From the NCBI GenBank assembly GCA_022578605.1, contig MU394063.1, positions 186,001 to 250,000 on the forward strand: DNA of 64,000 nucleotides. The letters run 5' to 3'. Each line of letters starts with the position of its first letter. The first letter of the stretch is position 1. The translations under genes were made by a program, and so were the position numbers. Shown piece by piece: positions 47,333 through 59,865 of the stretch. The stretch comes from Camillea tinctor (taxonomy: Eukaryota > Ascomycota > Sordariomycetes > Xylariales > Xylariaceae). Under the pieces are notes generated by a model that was given only the letters and a program-made list of their open reading frames with translations, was not told the DNA's origin and ran no database searches.

Positions 47333-48076
47333 TACCTGAGGTTTAACTAAATCTATTGATACACGAACCTAGAGAAACCTGTTTGCTTCTCCGGGATCAC
47401 ATCGAACTGAGCGGGAGTCATGACTCAAGGAAGTGGGATTATCGGCACCGCATGTGAGCACGCAAATCTGCAACTGAGGAGAATGTGATCTTGGTAAATT
47501 TGATCCTTATTGAGGCATAGGCAAGCTATTGATAGCTAAGTAAGCCGGTGTAACCGTAAGTTGGTATATATATATTATAAATAGGGAGATAAGGGAGACA
47601 CTCTGTTACACTTGACAGTTATTCCCGTATAATTGGGGTTATACTACTGAGTAACTCTTGGCTATATACTCTGACATGCACACATGATGCAAGCTGTAAG
47701 CTGTAAGCTGTTATTTGTACATAAACTGTTAGCTGCAGGTTGTCAGCTCTTAGTTTGGACGGGCAAGGATGTTGTGTCCCACAACACAGAGGCCTCAAGG
47801 GTCATAACTTCAGAGAGGGTCTCTAACTAGCAGAGCCATTGAACCAACAAAGCTGCATAGTACCTACAAAACTTACAGGATTGCTAGGCTCCTAAGTCTA
47901 ATGCTGGTGGTAGGATTTTGCTATCAACTTTTCTACGAGAAACAGTAATCTCTCTCCTGCTCTCATTGACTCTATCCGTGCTATAGACCAAAACAGCCAA
48001 GGCCCACCCGCCCGATGTAACGCAGCCGCCAACTGCTGCCATATTCGTATCGTGGATCACGATATCTGCGGCTGCC
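47333..48076. other. intergenic region between two divergent pseudogenes
   Basis: This contains a short tandem of AGCTGTA-type units near 47693-47750 and no coding sequence. It was presumably the shared upstream region of the dehydrogenase and the FAD oxidase when they were alive. Confidence 0.5.
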
Positions 48077-49605
48077 TTGCTCGCCGTCCTATTAGGTCTT
48101 CTCCACTGCACATCCTTTTTGAGCTCGAATATCCTACCACGTGGCGACTGGGCCACCGCTAGTAAAGTTACGGTAACCTGTAAGCAGCTTCAAGATCAGC
48201 TTGGCCCATCTTTGATCATATTACCAGCATTCTCCGCTGAATATAGGGAATTAAATGAGGATGATTGGTCCCAAACGGCCTGGAAAAATACGTCATGCAT
48301 CGCGAGACTGGTCATCACTTCTGAGGTAGCCTTGCCTGTCAGTGTTCTGGTAGACAAGGAGATTCCTTTTGCAATTCGCTCTGGAAGCCACTCTCATAAC
48401 CCCTTCACTCTGATGTCGACACCGGCATTCTAATATCCTTGGACCATTTAACAAGATGTCTTATAATGTCGAGTATGAGAATGAGATTATCTCCCTTCGG
48501 TGTGGAGCTTGCTGAGAGGCTGTGTATATAGAACTAGACAAATACAATAGAGCCATGATAGGTGGCAGATTTCTAGATGTGGGCGTAGGTCGTCTTACTC
48601 TGTGGTCTGGGTAATCATATCTGAGAATTTTGTACGGTATGGTGTACGATAATGCCGTCAGTTACGAGGTATGATTCATCTTGATCTCAAAGAGAGCTGG
48701 TCATGTGAAACGTATTTCACTACTAACAAGAATGTATGGGTAAGGTGTTTTTGGCCGGCCGACAAATAGTGGAAGCCAGCCCTACATCGAATTCCAAATT
48801 GGGTTGGGCGCTGAAAGGCGGGGAAGAAGAGGGGGGCGAATAACTTCGGTAAGTATTTTCTGACTATTAATTTGCATTATGGTACTCATGTAACTATTCT
48901 AGGCACTGTTACCAACTCTAACGCAAATACATACCCGATATAACAAGGCTGAGGGGGCATACAGGTCTTTACCCCTGATCATCTGCCCGCGCTTTCTCAG
49001 GCTCTATACGAGTACCAGACAGCACCGGACAAAGACCCCCACACCAACATAGTCATCAACTTAGTTCCCACCAATGGAAGCATGTTGTTCATACTCATCT
49101 AACTGAAGCCCGTGGATCGCCCAGAAGCCTACTCGCCCTTCTATGCTCTGGTGCCAGCATTCAAACTGACAAGCTTCACGACATTGCACCAACACAGCCC
49201 CGGAGGTCGCTACCATCGGCGCTCTGCAGGCAGGCACATTCATCGCCGCGGTGCACCCTATCAATGCGAGCGCTGTCCGGCCTAGTCAGGCAAGCAAGGA
49301 CGGCATTGGCAACGCGCTCGGGCTCGAGACCGTCGGCTAGATCTGGTCGTAGGTCACCGTCAGCTGCTGGAACACCGAAGATGATGACGCCGCGTACGTC
49401 ACCAACTCGTCCTTCGCAGGCAAGATTGCCGCCTTGGCCGCCACCGTGGGAGCGAGCCTCGGCTACATCTTTATGAACGCCACCGATACCGACCAGCCGG
49501 TCATCGCATCTTATAGGGAGGCCAATGTGCACCGCCTGCAGGTAGCCTAGAAGGCTTACGACCCCAACCTAGCCTTCAAAAGGCTCGTGCCTGGGGGCTA
49601 AAAGA
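48077..49605 (+). pseudogene. FAD-linked (BBE-like) oxidase pseudogene
   Basis: The first 118 codons are open and read like a secreted FAD-binding PCMH/berberine-bridge-type oxidase: a hydrophobic start, VTCKQLQDQLGPSL, WSQTAWKNTSCIARL and IPFAIRSGSHSHNPF. The normal FAD-contact sequence would have RSGGHS; here a Ser replaces the second Gly. Stops then appear in every frame. Later pieces recover the family C-terminus (LYEYQTAPDKDPH, INLVPTN, ATIGALQAGTF, GYIFMNATDTDQPVIASY, KAYDPNLAFKRLVPGG), but with several stops, at least one frame change near 49190 and a missing stretch of perhaps 60-70 residues. The decay is a mix of nonsense changes and deletion. Confidence 0.85.
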
Positions 49606-50883
49606 TATCAAGGATAAGTAACCTGAAATATAGTGAGTTGAGAGTACCTGATCTAATTATTGAGAATCTAATAGCTACAGCTAGAATCTGCTAAGATCGT
49701 TCCCTTAGTGTAGCTAACCCTATTTTCTACCTGGGTGTAGAGTGTGAGGGATGGAGAATGAAGATCATAGATTGTAGGCTTAATAAAATGGACATGGTTT
49801 CCCGTGGGTGTTTTAAAAAAGTGTTCTGGTTATTCCTTTTCTTTTATTCATACACAAATTTAAAGACCTATATCTGCTCACCATCCACCTACAGTCGTTG
49901 GATGCGACTATAGTAGGGGTAATTACGACGAGATCTCTTTAAAGAACGATTTCTCATCACGATTCCTGCTCCTCGGCCCGCTGCTGTCGATATTTTGTTA
50001 TTTTAAGCCAAGCTATGGTGCTATGTATTGCCTCGATCTTTCTTGATCAAGCTGACAGGTGTGACATATTCACTTGGCGTCGAACAGAATAGTAACCTCT
50101 CATTAGTGTGACCTTCTACGCCGAAAATATGCCTCTGACCGATGAATGCAAATGATCGGTATCCCTTGTGAGAAAAGAATAGGCTGGTGGTGGCAAAGAG
50201 GGCTACACCGATATTAGTTTAAGGAGCCAGCCTTATCTGAGAGGATTCGAGAGCACTTGGGGGGCCCATCATACGGATCAGGAAAAGCCGATATTCCAAG
50301 CTTCCTAACGGAGGGGTCCGGGTGACCGAAACAGGAAAGTTAGTAAGACTTCGTTTGGCTATAGGACTGAGCCAGCGGCCCTAATGAATCAGGTCAGTCA
50401 ACAGATGCCCCTGTGTCACATGCAAAATTGTGCGTAGGTATACAGCATTAATAGGATCTTACGAAGTATCACAATACAAATCATCGTTTTTACGTTCGCT
50501 TATTATTTAACTTAATAGCCCCCAGGGGGCGGCTACGCGTGCCATTGTTCGCTCCGACTACCATGCGGCTTAAGAGGGCCTAATCGCCCCCGTGCCTCCC
50601 GTGCCTTGCGGTTGATAAATACTATTGGTGGCCGCCAACAGTAGTTATAGTTACACAATACACAGTGATTATCACTAACAGTACCGTTGGTCACTCCTAT
50701 CTAGTACATGTGATTAAGTTGATGATTACCAACAATAGTCCTGAGCTGATTCTATCACTGAATTGATATATGATAAAAGGTCGAAGCATTATGGATGCTT
50801 GATCTTAGACAGTACTTCGTCTTCATCCTTCATCTAATTTCCTTGTTAACTATCAGAACGAAATAAAAAAACGACAAAACAAT
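49606..50883. other. intergenic region upstream of the kinase-fold gene
   Basis: No gene seen. Close to the kinase start there is ATGATAAAAGG near 50769-50779, a possible TATA-type element about 105 bases upstream. Confidence 0.45.
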
Positions 50884-52114
50884 ATGTCACTTACTCCTGT
50901 ACCCGAGAGGCTGCCCACCACACCAGAAGAAATATCGTCCACCTGGCTCAGTACCGTCTTGGATCAGGATGTTCAACATTTCGAAGTCACATACACCTTG
51001 TTGAACCAGACTGCTGGCAAGGTATTTGCGACAATCACGTACAAGGACGGCAAGCAAGACAATGTCTGTCTCAAGGGCTCGTTCAACCCAAGTATGATGG
51101 CTATGGAGGGGTACAGCGAGATATTATCGGCAATGTATACGCGAGAGGCCGGTTTCTTTGTCCACGTAGCCCCTGAGCTCACAGCAATGAGGCTTCCCAG
51201 GGTCTTGTGGGCTGGGGCCAACACCGAACAGGGACAGGCTATAGTCATCATGGAAGATCTTAGAAAGAAGGGGTACAAGTTTGGGTCAGCTGTAGAGGCA
51301 TGGCCAGTCGATCGTGTCAAGGCAGGTGTCGAGCAGCTTGCTGCTCTGCACGCTGGTAAGCATTTTCAAAGTTCCCAATACCTAAGGATATTGCATCCTA
51401 GGGTGCCAGAATCTACACAGTGGTGGATCATATAATAGAGACTTAATTGATCACGTCTAAATCCGGCCTGGACTAGCGATCGCTAACCCCAAGTATTGTA
51501 CAGGCACCTGGAATACCTCTATGGAAGAGTTTCCTTGGCTCACTCCTAACTATGAGGAAGTCGTGATAGGCCTTGCAGAAGCTTGGGACAGAGTGGTGCT
51601 AGGCCCCGACCGGCCCCCGGTTCCCGACATCATCAAGGATAAACAACGAACTGTAAACGCCATGAAAAAGCATCACGCTACCAAGAACCCCAGGTTCCTC
51701 TGCTTGGTACACGGCGACCCGCACTCGGGCAATACTTTCATCGACCAGGACGGCAATCCTAACTTCCTCGACTGGCAGACGGCCCACATTAGCTCGGCCT
51801 TCCACGACTTCGCCTACTTCGTGGTCGGCGCCTTGTCTGTAGACGACCGACGCCAACACGAGCGCTCAGTTCTCAGTTATTATCTCGAGAAGCTGTATGA
51901 GTATGGGGGCCCAGCTTTGACGGCGGACGACGAAGAAGTCATGGAAGAATACAAGAAGTGCATCATGTCAGGCATGGGCTGGATCATGACACCTTACGAA
52001 ATGCAGAGAAAAGAGGCTGTGATCGCTATGGTTGAGCGTTATTCGACGGCTATTACGGACCACAAAGTCATTGAGCTCGTGGAATCCCTACCATACCCGC
52101 TTCAGAGCTTTTAA
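50884..52114 (+). CDS. aminoglycoside-phosphotransferase-fold kinase (APH/CHK-like)
   Basis: Two exons, 50884-51355 and 51504-52114, give 360 residues. The N-lobe has VFATITYKDGKQDNVCLKG (the Lys likely contacts ATP) and the hinge IVIMEDL. The C-lobe has the catalytic Brenner-type motif LVHGDPHSGNTF near residue 226, with the catalytic Asp, and the metal-binding FLDWQT near 247. These match the APH/ecdysteroid-kinase-like superfamily of small-molecule phosphotransferases, abundant in fungi and often of unknown substrate. All key residues are present, so it should be active. It lies 1.3 kb from the FAD-oxidase pseudogene on the same strand and may have shared its pathway. No signal peptide; cytosolic. 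Confidence 0.9.
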
Positions 52115-54049
52115 GGGGGTAGAATATTGAATTGGATCAATCCCAGGTTAAGGAGCCTAGGATACCTTACCTAGTTGATGTGTCTGGCTGTTATAATAAT
52201 GTACCTTACTTGTTCACCTTTCCATTTATTTATTTCTTATTTCTTATTTTTTTACGCTAAGTATTTCACATCACATTATATATGCTGCTATATTCTCCTT
52301 ATAAGTAGGTAGTTATGGATGGTATCAAAGTACTTTATAGTACTAAGAGCTATTAAAGTCTTCTAAATCATCTGGCTATTTCTAATATAAGGGATACTCA
52401 TGAAATAAGCAGTTGTAAGTTTGGGGGACAATTAAATTATGCCGGCCCAGCGGGAAGTTAGAATGTTGTGGGTCTATCGGTCTCGGTGCGAGTCCAGAAC
52501 GGGATGGTTTGACATCCGGGTCCGTGACATCGGATGACGTTAAGAACCTTGACGGCTTCAGTATTTGCGATAACACTCGAAAACGGATGCTAGGTACAAT
52601 AACATTAAGTTTACTAATTCTCTAACACAGTGTCCAATATATTACGTTACTGATGGGATGGGCTAATACCTATGTAGCAGAGACGATGTTCAAGAATCTA
52701 CCTAGCATGGGCTTGGTGAGGAGGAAGATCACGTGATCGGGACATGTGACATGGACTCGGAATGAAGGATAAATCCAACAATGGATAACTTATAACAAGT
52801 GCGAATGCCAATATCGCAATAATTACTGCATCAATAATTGTAAACTTGCCGATGCAATGGTTGTAGGTGTTTCCGAATCATGTCAGTCACGTTCTTCCCC
52901 CTTCCTTCTTCTACACTAGACTAGGTATCACTATATACGTCGCTGCATTGGGTGCCGAAAATGACGAAGTTCGATATCTCCAACGATTATGTACTATAAG
53001 TATAGTCTACATTTATGTTCCACCTGATGGCATGTCAATGGCATAGCCAGTCGTAATTTTGTAATAAGCTCAAGTATCTTAACTGTGGTGCATACGATAC
53101 GGCGTACGCTTACGTGTAAGCATGCACCTAATGACTTGGATAGAAACCTAACTAGCGAAATTGCGTAGCCGCTGGTTTGTATACGTGCAAGATAGTTGTT
53201 GTAACGTTCAATCTACCTTCCACCAATAGGGAGATGCAGACATCTCATCCTGATATTGGGCTTATGAAGGTTAGATTGGGGAAAAGTCATATAGGGAGGC
53301 TGGCAGCTGGCTGGGTGAATGTAAGCCTCGTTGGTAAAAAATCAAATGTTTCCAGGCTATGCTATATGCATGGTTCATCTTTATGGCAAATAGAGCGCCT
53401 GATCAACATGCATACTAGGTTCCATTTGTTGGAAGGCTAACCAGAACAATATGAAATCCCACGAACATATCCTAAGTAATTGCGATGACACTAAAACTAT
53501 CTTCAGAAACAACCATGTAGGCATTTCCATACAAATTAGAAAGCTATAATAGCATTATAAATGGTGTAAATGAGTAGACTACGGCAACAGGCATGAATCT
53601 CCCTTTTTCTTGATTAGCTATACTCTCGGCGGAGTGGCCGCGTGTAACAGCTAAGCATGCATAGAAAATAGCCCCATGTCAAGGCATCATTGCTGAGTGG
53701 CTAGATAATTTAGACAACTGAATACATTCAGCCACAACACCTGTAGGTGCCCAAGGCAGACCCTGTTCTGTTCCCCAACGTATTTTTCACGACTCCCAAC
53801 AAGGGGCAGTGTAAGCCATTCAACCTAGCTAGGTGCCTAACCCGTATCACCAGTGAACGTACATAGCAACACAGTCTTCGCGGAGTATAGAGTTGAGCCT
53901 TATGCCATGTTTCTTCTAACAATTGTTAAAGATTATTGATAATATTATTTTTCATCTCTCGTCAAAAACTTTAGGCTTCTTGTGTTTTCTTTCTTCCTCT
54001 TTTCCTCCTATTTCAATCTTGGAATGGAGAAAGATGCCCATGCTTCATA
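52115..54049. other. intergenic region before the NLR gene
   Basis: AT-leaning DNA with no supportable gene. A T-rich and CT-rich stretch at 53970-54020 probably includes the leader of the NLR-like gene. Confidence 0.5.
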
Positions 54050-57000
54050 ATGGCTAGAAACACCTCGGACTGGTTGGCCGATGCCTTCGATACGGCGAAG
54101 GACGACTTCATCAGAAGTCTGAAAACCCCGTCACGCTACGACTTTTCTAAGCTACAGACAATCAACGATGTGTACGATGCAACAGACGAGATCCAGAAAA
54201 AACAGGTGCAGACAAAAATCTTACGGGGGTTAAAGAGAATCGAGCCATTCATTGAGGCTCTGAAAGAGTATACTGCCGTTATCGAAGTCTTCGTACAAGT
54301 GAAACCAGATATATTAGCACTCATATGGGTTAGTCTTGAACGTAGACCGGTCAACTCGCCATGCTAATCATAGAATTACTCCAGGGGCCATTGAAGTTAC
54401 TGCTTCAGGTAAAAGATCAATATTTTTGCCTAATCATTGTAAAATGGCATGCTAAGTAAAAATAGAGCTCAAGCTCCCTCCTCATAGCTTTCGACCAGGT
54501 TGCCAAGGTCCTGGCGCAGATTGGAACCGCACTTCCCGAGTTCCACAAGTATAATGAACTCCTCAGCCAGAATGATGAGGCTAAGAGAGTTATGTACCTA
54601 TTCTTCGTTGACATCCTGGACTTCTACAGAGTTCTCCTAGATTTGATTGACAATAGAAGTAAGCTATCTTAGTGTGTCCGTGAGCGATACTTACTGACCT
54701 TGGGAAACAGGACGACAATTCATATTCGAAGCATTCTGGCCTAATATCCGTGGTAAAGTTGGTGTTATACAAAGAAACATCGATCATCATAAGATGATGA
54801 TGACAAGCCAGGTAACTATGGAGCATATACTTCAATCTTACGAAGCCCGTAAGAGAGCCATTCAAGAATATGAACGAGCAGAGGAACAACGTATCAGCGA
54901 GAATGTCTATAATATGCTCTCGGAGTATTCGCCGTCATTGTATGACGATAAACTGGCCGACATCTTGAGCCAAATGACAGTTGCATCGGGGACCTGGCTT
55001 GAGGGTAATCCAGAATTCACAAAGTGGGCGGATCCAACTACCAATGTGTGCCGCTGCTTTTGGCTCTATGGCATCCCAGGATCAGGTAAGCATCACATAT
55101 TCTGTTCTTTCCATTGAGTCTCAAGGCTAAACTCCAGAGCAGGAAAAACATTTCTTTCTGCAAGCAGGATAAAAGGCCTACAGGACACACAACATCTCGT
55201 CCTTTTCGCATTCATAACACACGAAAACCAAACCGCTGGCAGTGTCATAAAGATTTTCCACTCTCTCATATTTCAAGCTATAAAGGATAATCCTTCAATG
55301 GGGCCAGTCCTGGTTAGTCTTGTCAAGCCGAACGCTAGAAAGTTCTCTAGCGACATTGGCTTCGTTCAGGACGTTTTATTAAAGGTTTTGAATGGTTGCG
55401 ATCCTGCTTTCATTGTTATAGATGGCTTAGATGAGCTAGAAGAACATCAACGGATGTCGCTTCTCCGGGCCTTGTTGTGGGTGTTGGATCATTGCAATAC
55501 AACGAAGCTGTTTATCAGCAGCCGTGCAGAACGTGATATAGAAAGAACCTTGAAGACACAGTCCATTTCGGTGCGAGCAGATGGCAATAATCACCAGGAT
55601 ATTCAGGATTTTGCAAATTTGGAATGTCAGGACTGGATCCTCAAGCTAGAGGGTCTAGGTGCAGATAGAAATATGTGTACAACCGCAAGGAGTTGTGCAT
55701 CTCGAGTTGTAGAAAAGTCGCAAGGTCAGTTTATAACTCCTCAACATAACGCTATGGTTTTAACAAATAATAGGGATGATTCTTTACACAAAGCTAGTTT
55801 TTAGAGTCTTGAAAGACCAAGGCACTGCGAGTGATATAGAATCTGAGCTTCAACAGCTGCCCAACGGACTAGATCAAGCGTATGTTCTTCAGTTATCACG
55901 CACGTGGGTTTAAACTAATGAAGCCTAGATACGAGAGAGTCTTGTTGAGAATATCTTCGAAAATTACAAAGCCCCTTATGAAAGTCGTGCACAAGATTTT
56001 CAGCTGGATGGTATGTGCGAGACGCCCTCTGCGCGAAGAAGAGCTCTTACAGGCCCTGGTGATCAAGCCTGGAAGTTTTGATTTCAAAGATCGGCAGCTC
56101 AGAGAATTTCGAGATCTCAAAGAAGCATGCGGTCCTATTATCGAGACTTCAGATGGAACCATACACTTTGTCCATTTCTCTGCAAGAGAGTAAGTCCTTC
56201 ATATATCGCCATTTATCAACTATTATCAACTAAGGTAGCTAATTCATTACGTACTCAAGGTATATATTACAACATAGCAATACGTTTCTAGATATCCAGT
56301 CTGCACAAATCAACACTGCGATCTTGTGTGCAACATACATTTCCTATTCATCTCTAAACTTGCTGTTTAGCACGGAACCCTCGGGAAACCCGGAATTGTA
56401 TGATCGTATCAAGACAGGTGACTACGTCTTTTTCGAATATGCATCAATCGAATGGCTAGCACACGTAAAGGCAATCAGGTTACATGAGATCCATGCCAAC
56501 AGGAAGGATGACTTGCAAGTTGCATTGCTTCGCCTTTTTGGTACTCGAAGCATTTCACAAACTGCCTCTTCTAATTCCGCCCCACAAGATGTTCTCTACG
56601 ACTTTAAAGGCTTTAATGGTACCCCCAACCTACAAGAAGCCCTAGAAAATACAGAGAAACAATTCACTCAAGCTAGCAACGGGTTTTCGAAACCTGATGG
56701 TCAGTTTCAATTATGCTTCTTCCACAAAGATGTTTACTAAACAAAAGCTCTAGACACTACCCAGCCTGATGATCAATACTTAGGCCTATTCAAAGCTTTG
56801 AAAGCATTGAGAAAATGCCGAGAGGAACTTATTTGTGATCAAAGTAATCACAAACCAACGTGCCACTGTGAAACCATTTACCGGTTATATGGCAACTCAG
56901 TATTCTATTGTGAAAAGGCCTTTTGTCATCGGTATCGACATGGATTTCCAACAAAGCAAGACAGGGATAAGCACTTGGTATTACACAATAGACCGTATCA

Positions 57001-58030
57001 CTGTTTCATAGAAGACTGTGTGTTTTACGATACAGGATTCTCTTCCAAGGATGCGCGAACCAAACATATATCACAGACCCATAATATATCCCAAACTCCA
57101 ATTATTAATATGGATCCGGTTATGGGACAGCTCACTGAATCTGAATTGAAGTCTCTGCTAGAAGATGCTTTGACTAACGATGACCTTGAAAGGGTCCAAA
57201 CCCTGACTTTTCAATATTTAGAGGATGTAAAGGAATTCGCAATTGATTTACTACAACAAGCCGCATACGAATCAAGTCCAAATGTTTTGGAGGGTTTGAT
57301 TTATCGATTTGCTAGTAAACCAGAGCATGATTATAGGGACCAAAGGATATTGAATACGGCCCTAGCAGCAGCGATCGAAAACAAACGGTTTGAAAATATA
57401 GAGGTCTTGTTGGCCTCTGGCGCGAGACTTGATAATCGTGCAAGATGCGACAACAGGTGGAAATCAGACACCCGTCGTGGAGATTCCACTTCACCGCGCG
57501 CGGATCCAATTGGACGAGCATTCACCTTGTGGGATATAGAACTCATAAGTTATCTTGATGACCGCAAGGTGGAAATACCGAAGAAGAAACTTGACGAAAG
57601 TCTTTTCCAAGTGCCAGATATAATAGGCCTGACTGAAGAAAGATTCTTACATGAATTTGATCTCTTCAAAAAGTATTTCATATGGCCCGAAGCATATTCT
57701 CGGGGCATAAGAACTGCGATTCGATCTAAGTCCATTCCATTTCTAAGGGTTTGCCTAGAAAGTGGAGGAAATCCTAACTATGTTTTCCCGTTTGAAGCCC
57801 CGTTATTATATAAAGTAGTGGGTCGGGGTACTATAAATTCGATGGAAATGGCAAAGCTCCTATTGAAGTTTGGTGCAAATCCAGAGGTATCACACAATCA
57901 ACGTAACATAAGAAGCCTACGGAAGATGAAAAAGCTTGAAGCTTATTTTGGGTATACATGGGACGAAATCGTACAACGCATCCAGGCGGGGGAGGACATC
58001 CAAGGAACAAAGGGAGCAAGGAAGGGCTAG
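54050..58030 (+). CDS. NLR-like STAND NTPase with C2H2 zinc fingers and ankyrin-like C-terminus
   Basis: I reconstruct nine exons: 54050-54328, 54385-54408 (24-base microexon), 54499-54658, 54711-55085, 55143-55724, 55774-55879, 55929-56189, 56260-56699 and 56754-58030; 1167 residues, all joins in frame. Domains in order: a helical N-terminus of the DUF7708 kind (LALIWGPLKLLLQ); a NACHT/nephrocystin-type NTPase with Walker A GIPGSGKT near residue 278 (split by an intron), Walker B FIVIDGLDEL near 372 and KLFISSRAERDIE; a winged-helix-like part (IFSWMVCARRPLREEELLQAL); two Cys/His zinc-finger-like segments (residues about 785-850, for example CFIEDC ... H-x4-H); and ankyrin-like units near the C-terminus (LLLKFGANPE). 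Such proteins act as intracellular sensors in non-self recognition and regulated cell death. The apparent stop at 56738 is removed by a GTCAGT...CTCTAG intron with a TTTACTAAAC branch site. Confidence 0.87.
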
Positions 58031-58038
58031 AATTACGG

Positions 58039-58159
58039 AAAACCATCAGCTTACCAAGCATTCAGCTAAGCCAAGAAATAAGGGTTTCTTACAATAACTA
58101 AGTAGTAATTATGCTCTAATTCTGTATTATATGATTACCCCGCTAGCTAGGACACAATA
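58039..58159 (-). mobile_element. RIP-altered copy of the LTR-like element
   Basis: TACAATAACT-AAGT-AGTAATTATG at 58090-58113 corresponds to the palindrome of the other copies with most C changed to T and G to A. It is followed by TAATTCTGTATTATATGATTAC and then CTAGCTAGGACACAATA, aligning to CTGGCTGGGACGTAACA of the 1.6-kb copy. The left end (about 58039) is estimated from element length and lies only a few bases after the NLR stop codon, so the NLR 3' untranslated region must run through it. Confidence 0.6.
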
Positions 58160-59857
58160 GTATAGAGCAATATAACGTGTGTATGATAAATAGGTATTGC
58201 ATGATGTCGCGGTCGAAAGCAAATATTAATTGTCCTTTGACAATTAGTTCATTTATATGGCACTGCAACGTATAGATTGAAATTAGGAAAGTAATGCATT
58301 GATCTCTATAGTACTGATACCGGCATGCATAGGAAAAGAAGAAACTATCACTAACTTGTAAAGCAACGCAACCGATGTGTATATATATACATAGTTGTGG
58401 TTCCTGGTTCCCCTAGTCCACAAAACAATGGCTCAAATGCAATTATCGGCTGTGTGACGGTCGATACCTAACCGCGTCAGGTTATAGGGTAAGTTTGGAG
58501 GCACATACTTAAGAGGTTGATTCTTCAACTATCGATCTGCAAAGCAGAAAGAGGATATTACGGCAGTGGATGACTCAGCAGGGCCTAAATATATTAGTTC
58601 CCCTTTTTAGGTTTCATCATCTTTTTCCTTTTCTCTCTTCCACGCACACACAAACGCATAGCGGATAGCACAATATACCATCGTGCCCAGTGCCCAGTGT
58701 GTTCTGGGGGGTTACCCCCCAAGGCGCATTTTGCCTAGCAAAGACTTGCAACTTGTCAGACGGAGAACCCAATTATTTGGCTGGACCTCCCAACCGAAAA
58801 GGGGGCGAGGTGCATACCAACGAGTATTAATGGTACTACATTCGAGTGTAGGCTACTGCATTAGCTTACATGACAAAAAATTGAATATTAATGAAAAAGG
58901 TTGGTTTAATTTAAGTTGTAATACCACGGTTCAAAATTCGAAATATAATATCAGTACCTAACGTAGCAATCTTGAAATCAAAGCGCCAGTAGTGAAGTGG
59001 GGCACTCGGTGGTGCCCGGGACAGTCGGAGGAGCGACCGGGGCCCGGGGAGTGGAGAACGAGATCCAGAGTCCCGGTAAACTCGAGATATCCCGGCCCCA
59101 GGAGTAATTTCTACGGTAATTGTCACCAGTCCCAAATACGGGCGATATGAGGCCCCTTAGTGAGTAATATTTAAACTTTGCGACATATTTTTATAAAGAT
59201 ACCGGTATTTCAGGGGTAGAAGCTTCACGCTGAAGCAGAATATAAACCACTATTTAAAATCTTTTTCTAAGAACTTGTAGGTTTCCCAATAAAACGTACT
59301 TTGAATATATGGCTTTGAGATCTCCTTTTTAACTACGGATACCTAGGTACTTAGGTAAGTATATATACTCTTCTAATGTGTCGTTTGAACGCATAATGTA
59401 ATGGAAAAATTGGTGCTTAGGAATCGGTCGACTGTGTTACGACCCATTGATTCTTGTGGAGTTGCTAGGAACAGCATAACTGTTATTTGAATATACAGTT
59501 ATTTTTGGAATACGAAAGCTTTTATCGGGCGGCCTGGCATGTACTTCAAAGGCTGGTATTTCTGTCTGGACTCGAAGGCTTCTGTGAGAATACCATATTT
59601 ATTATCGGCCTGGATGCCAAATATCAGTTATCCAGGAATGCCTTCTCATTCCATTAATTCTCCAAGAACCAGTGTAGTTATTGCCATTCTTGAAGCATAT
59701 CATGAATCATGATATGTTATAGCAAAGCTCCAAGGAACAATAGTCCCCAAGTAAGCATAGTTATTATTCCCACCAGCTTACACCGGCGGGGGTCTAAAAC
59801 CCCGCTCTCAGCCTGCTCGTCATAGTATCATTACACGGCCATGTATATATATCTACC
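58160..59857. other. intergenic region
   Basis: Mostly AT-leaning, with a GC-rich patch near 58980-59110. The 92-codon frame at 58683-58961 has no recognised motif. No gene supported. Confidence 0.45.
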
Positions 59858-59865
59858 TATATAAG
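59858..59865 (+). promoter_or_regulatory. TATA box of the deoxyribosyltransferase-like gene
   Basis: TATATAAG lies 210 bases upstream of the main start codon and about 75 bases before the upstream mini-ORF, so the leader would be roughly 170 bases. Confidence 0.45.

Noticed and set aside
42648..52114. Active secondary-metabolite gene cluster
   Set aside because: No PKS, NRPS, terpene synthase or prenyltransferase is visible and two of four members are dead, so only a decayed or partial cluster is proposed.
56738..56740. In-frame TAA in the NLR gene read as a disabling stop
   Set aside because: A GT-AG intron with a good branch site covers it and keeps frame, and the sequence continues as protein on both sides.
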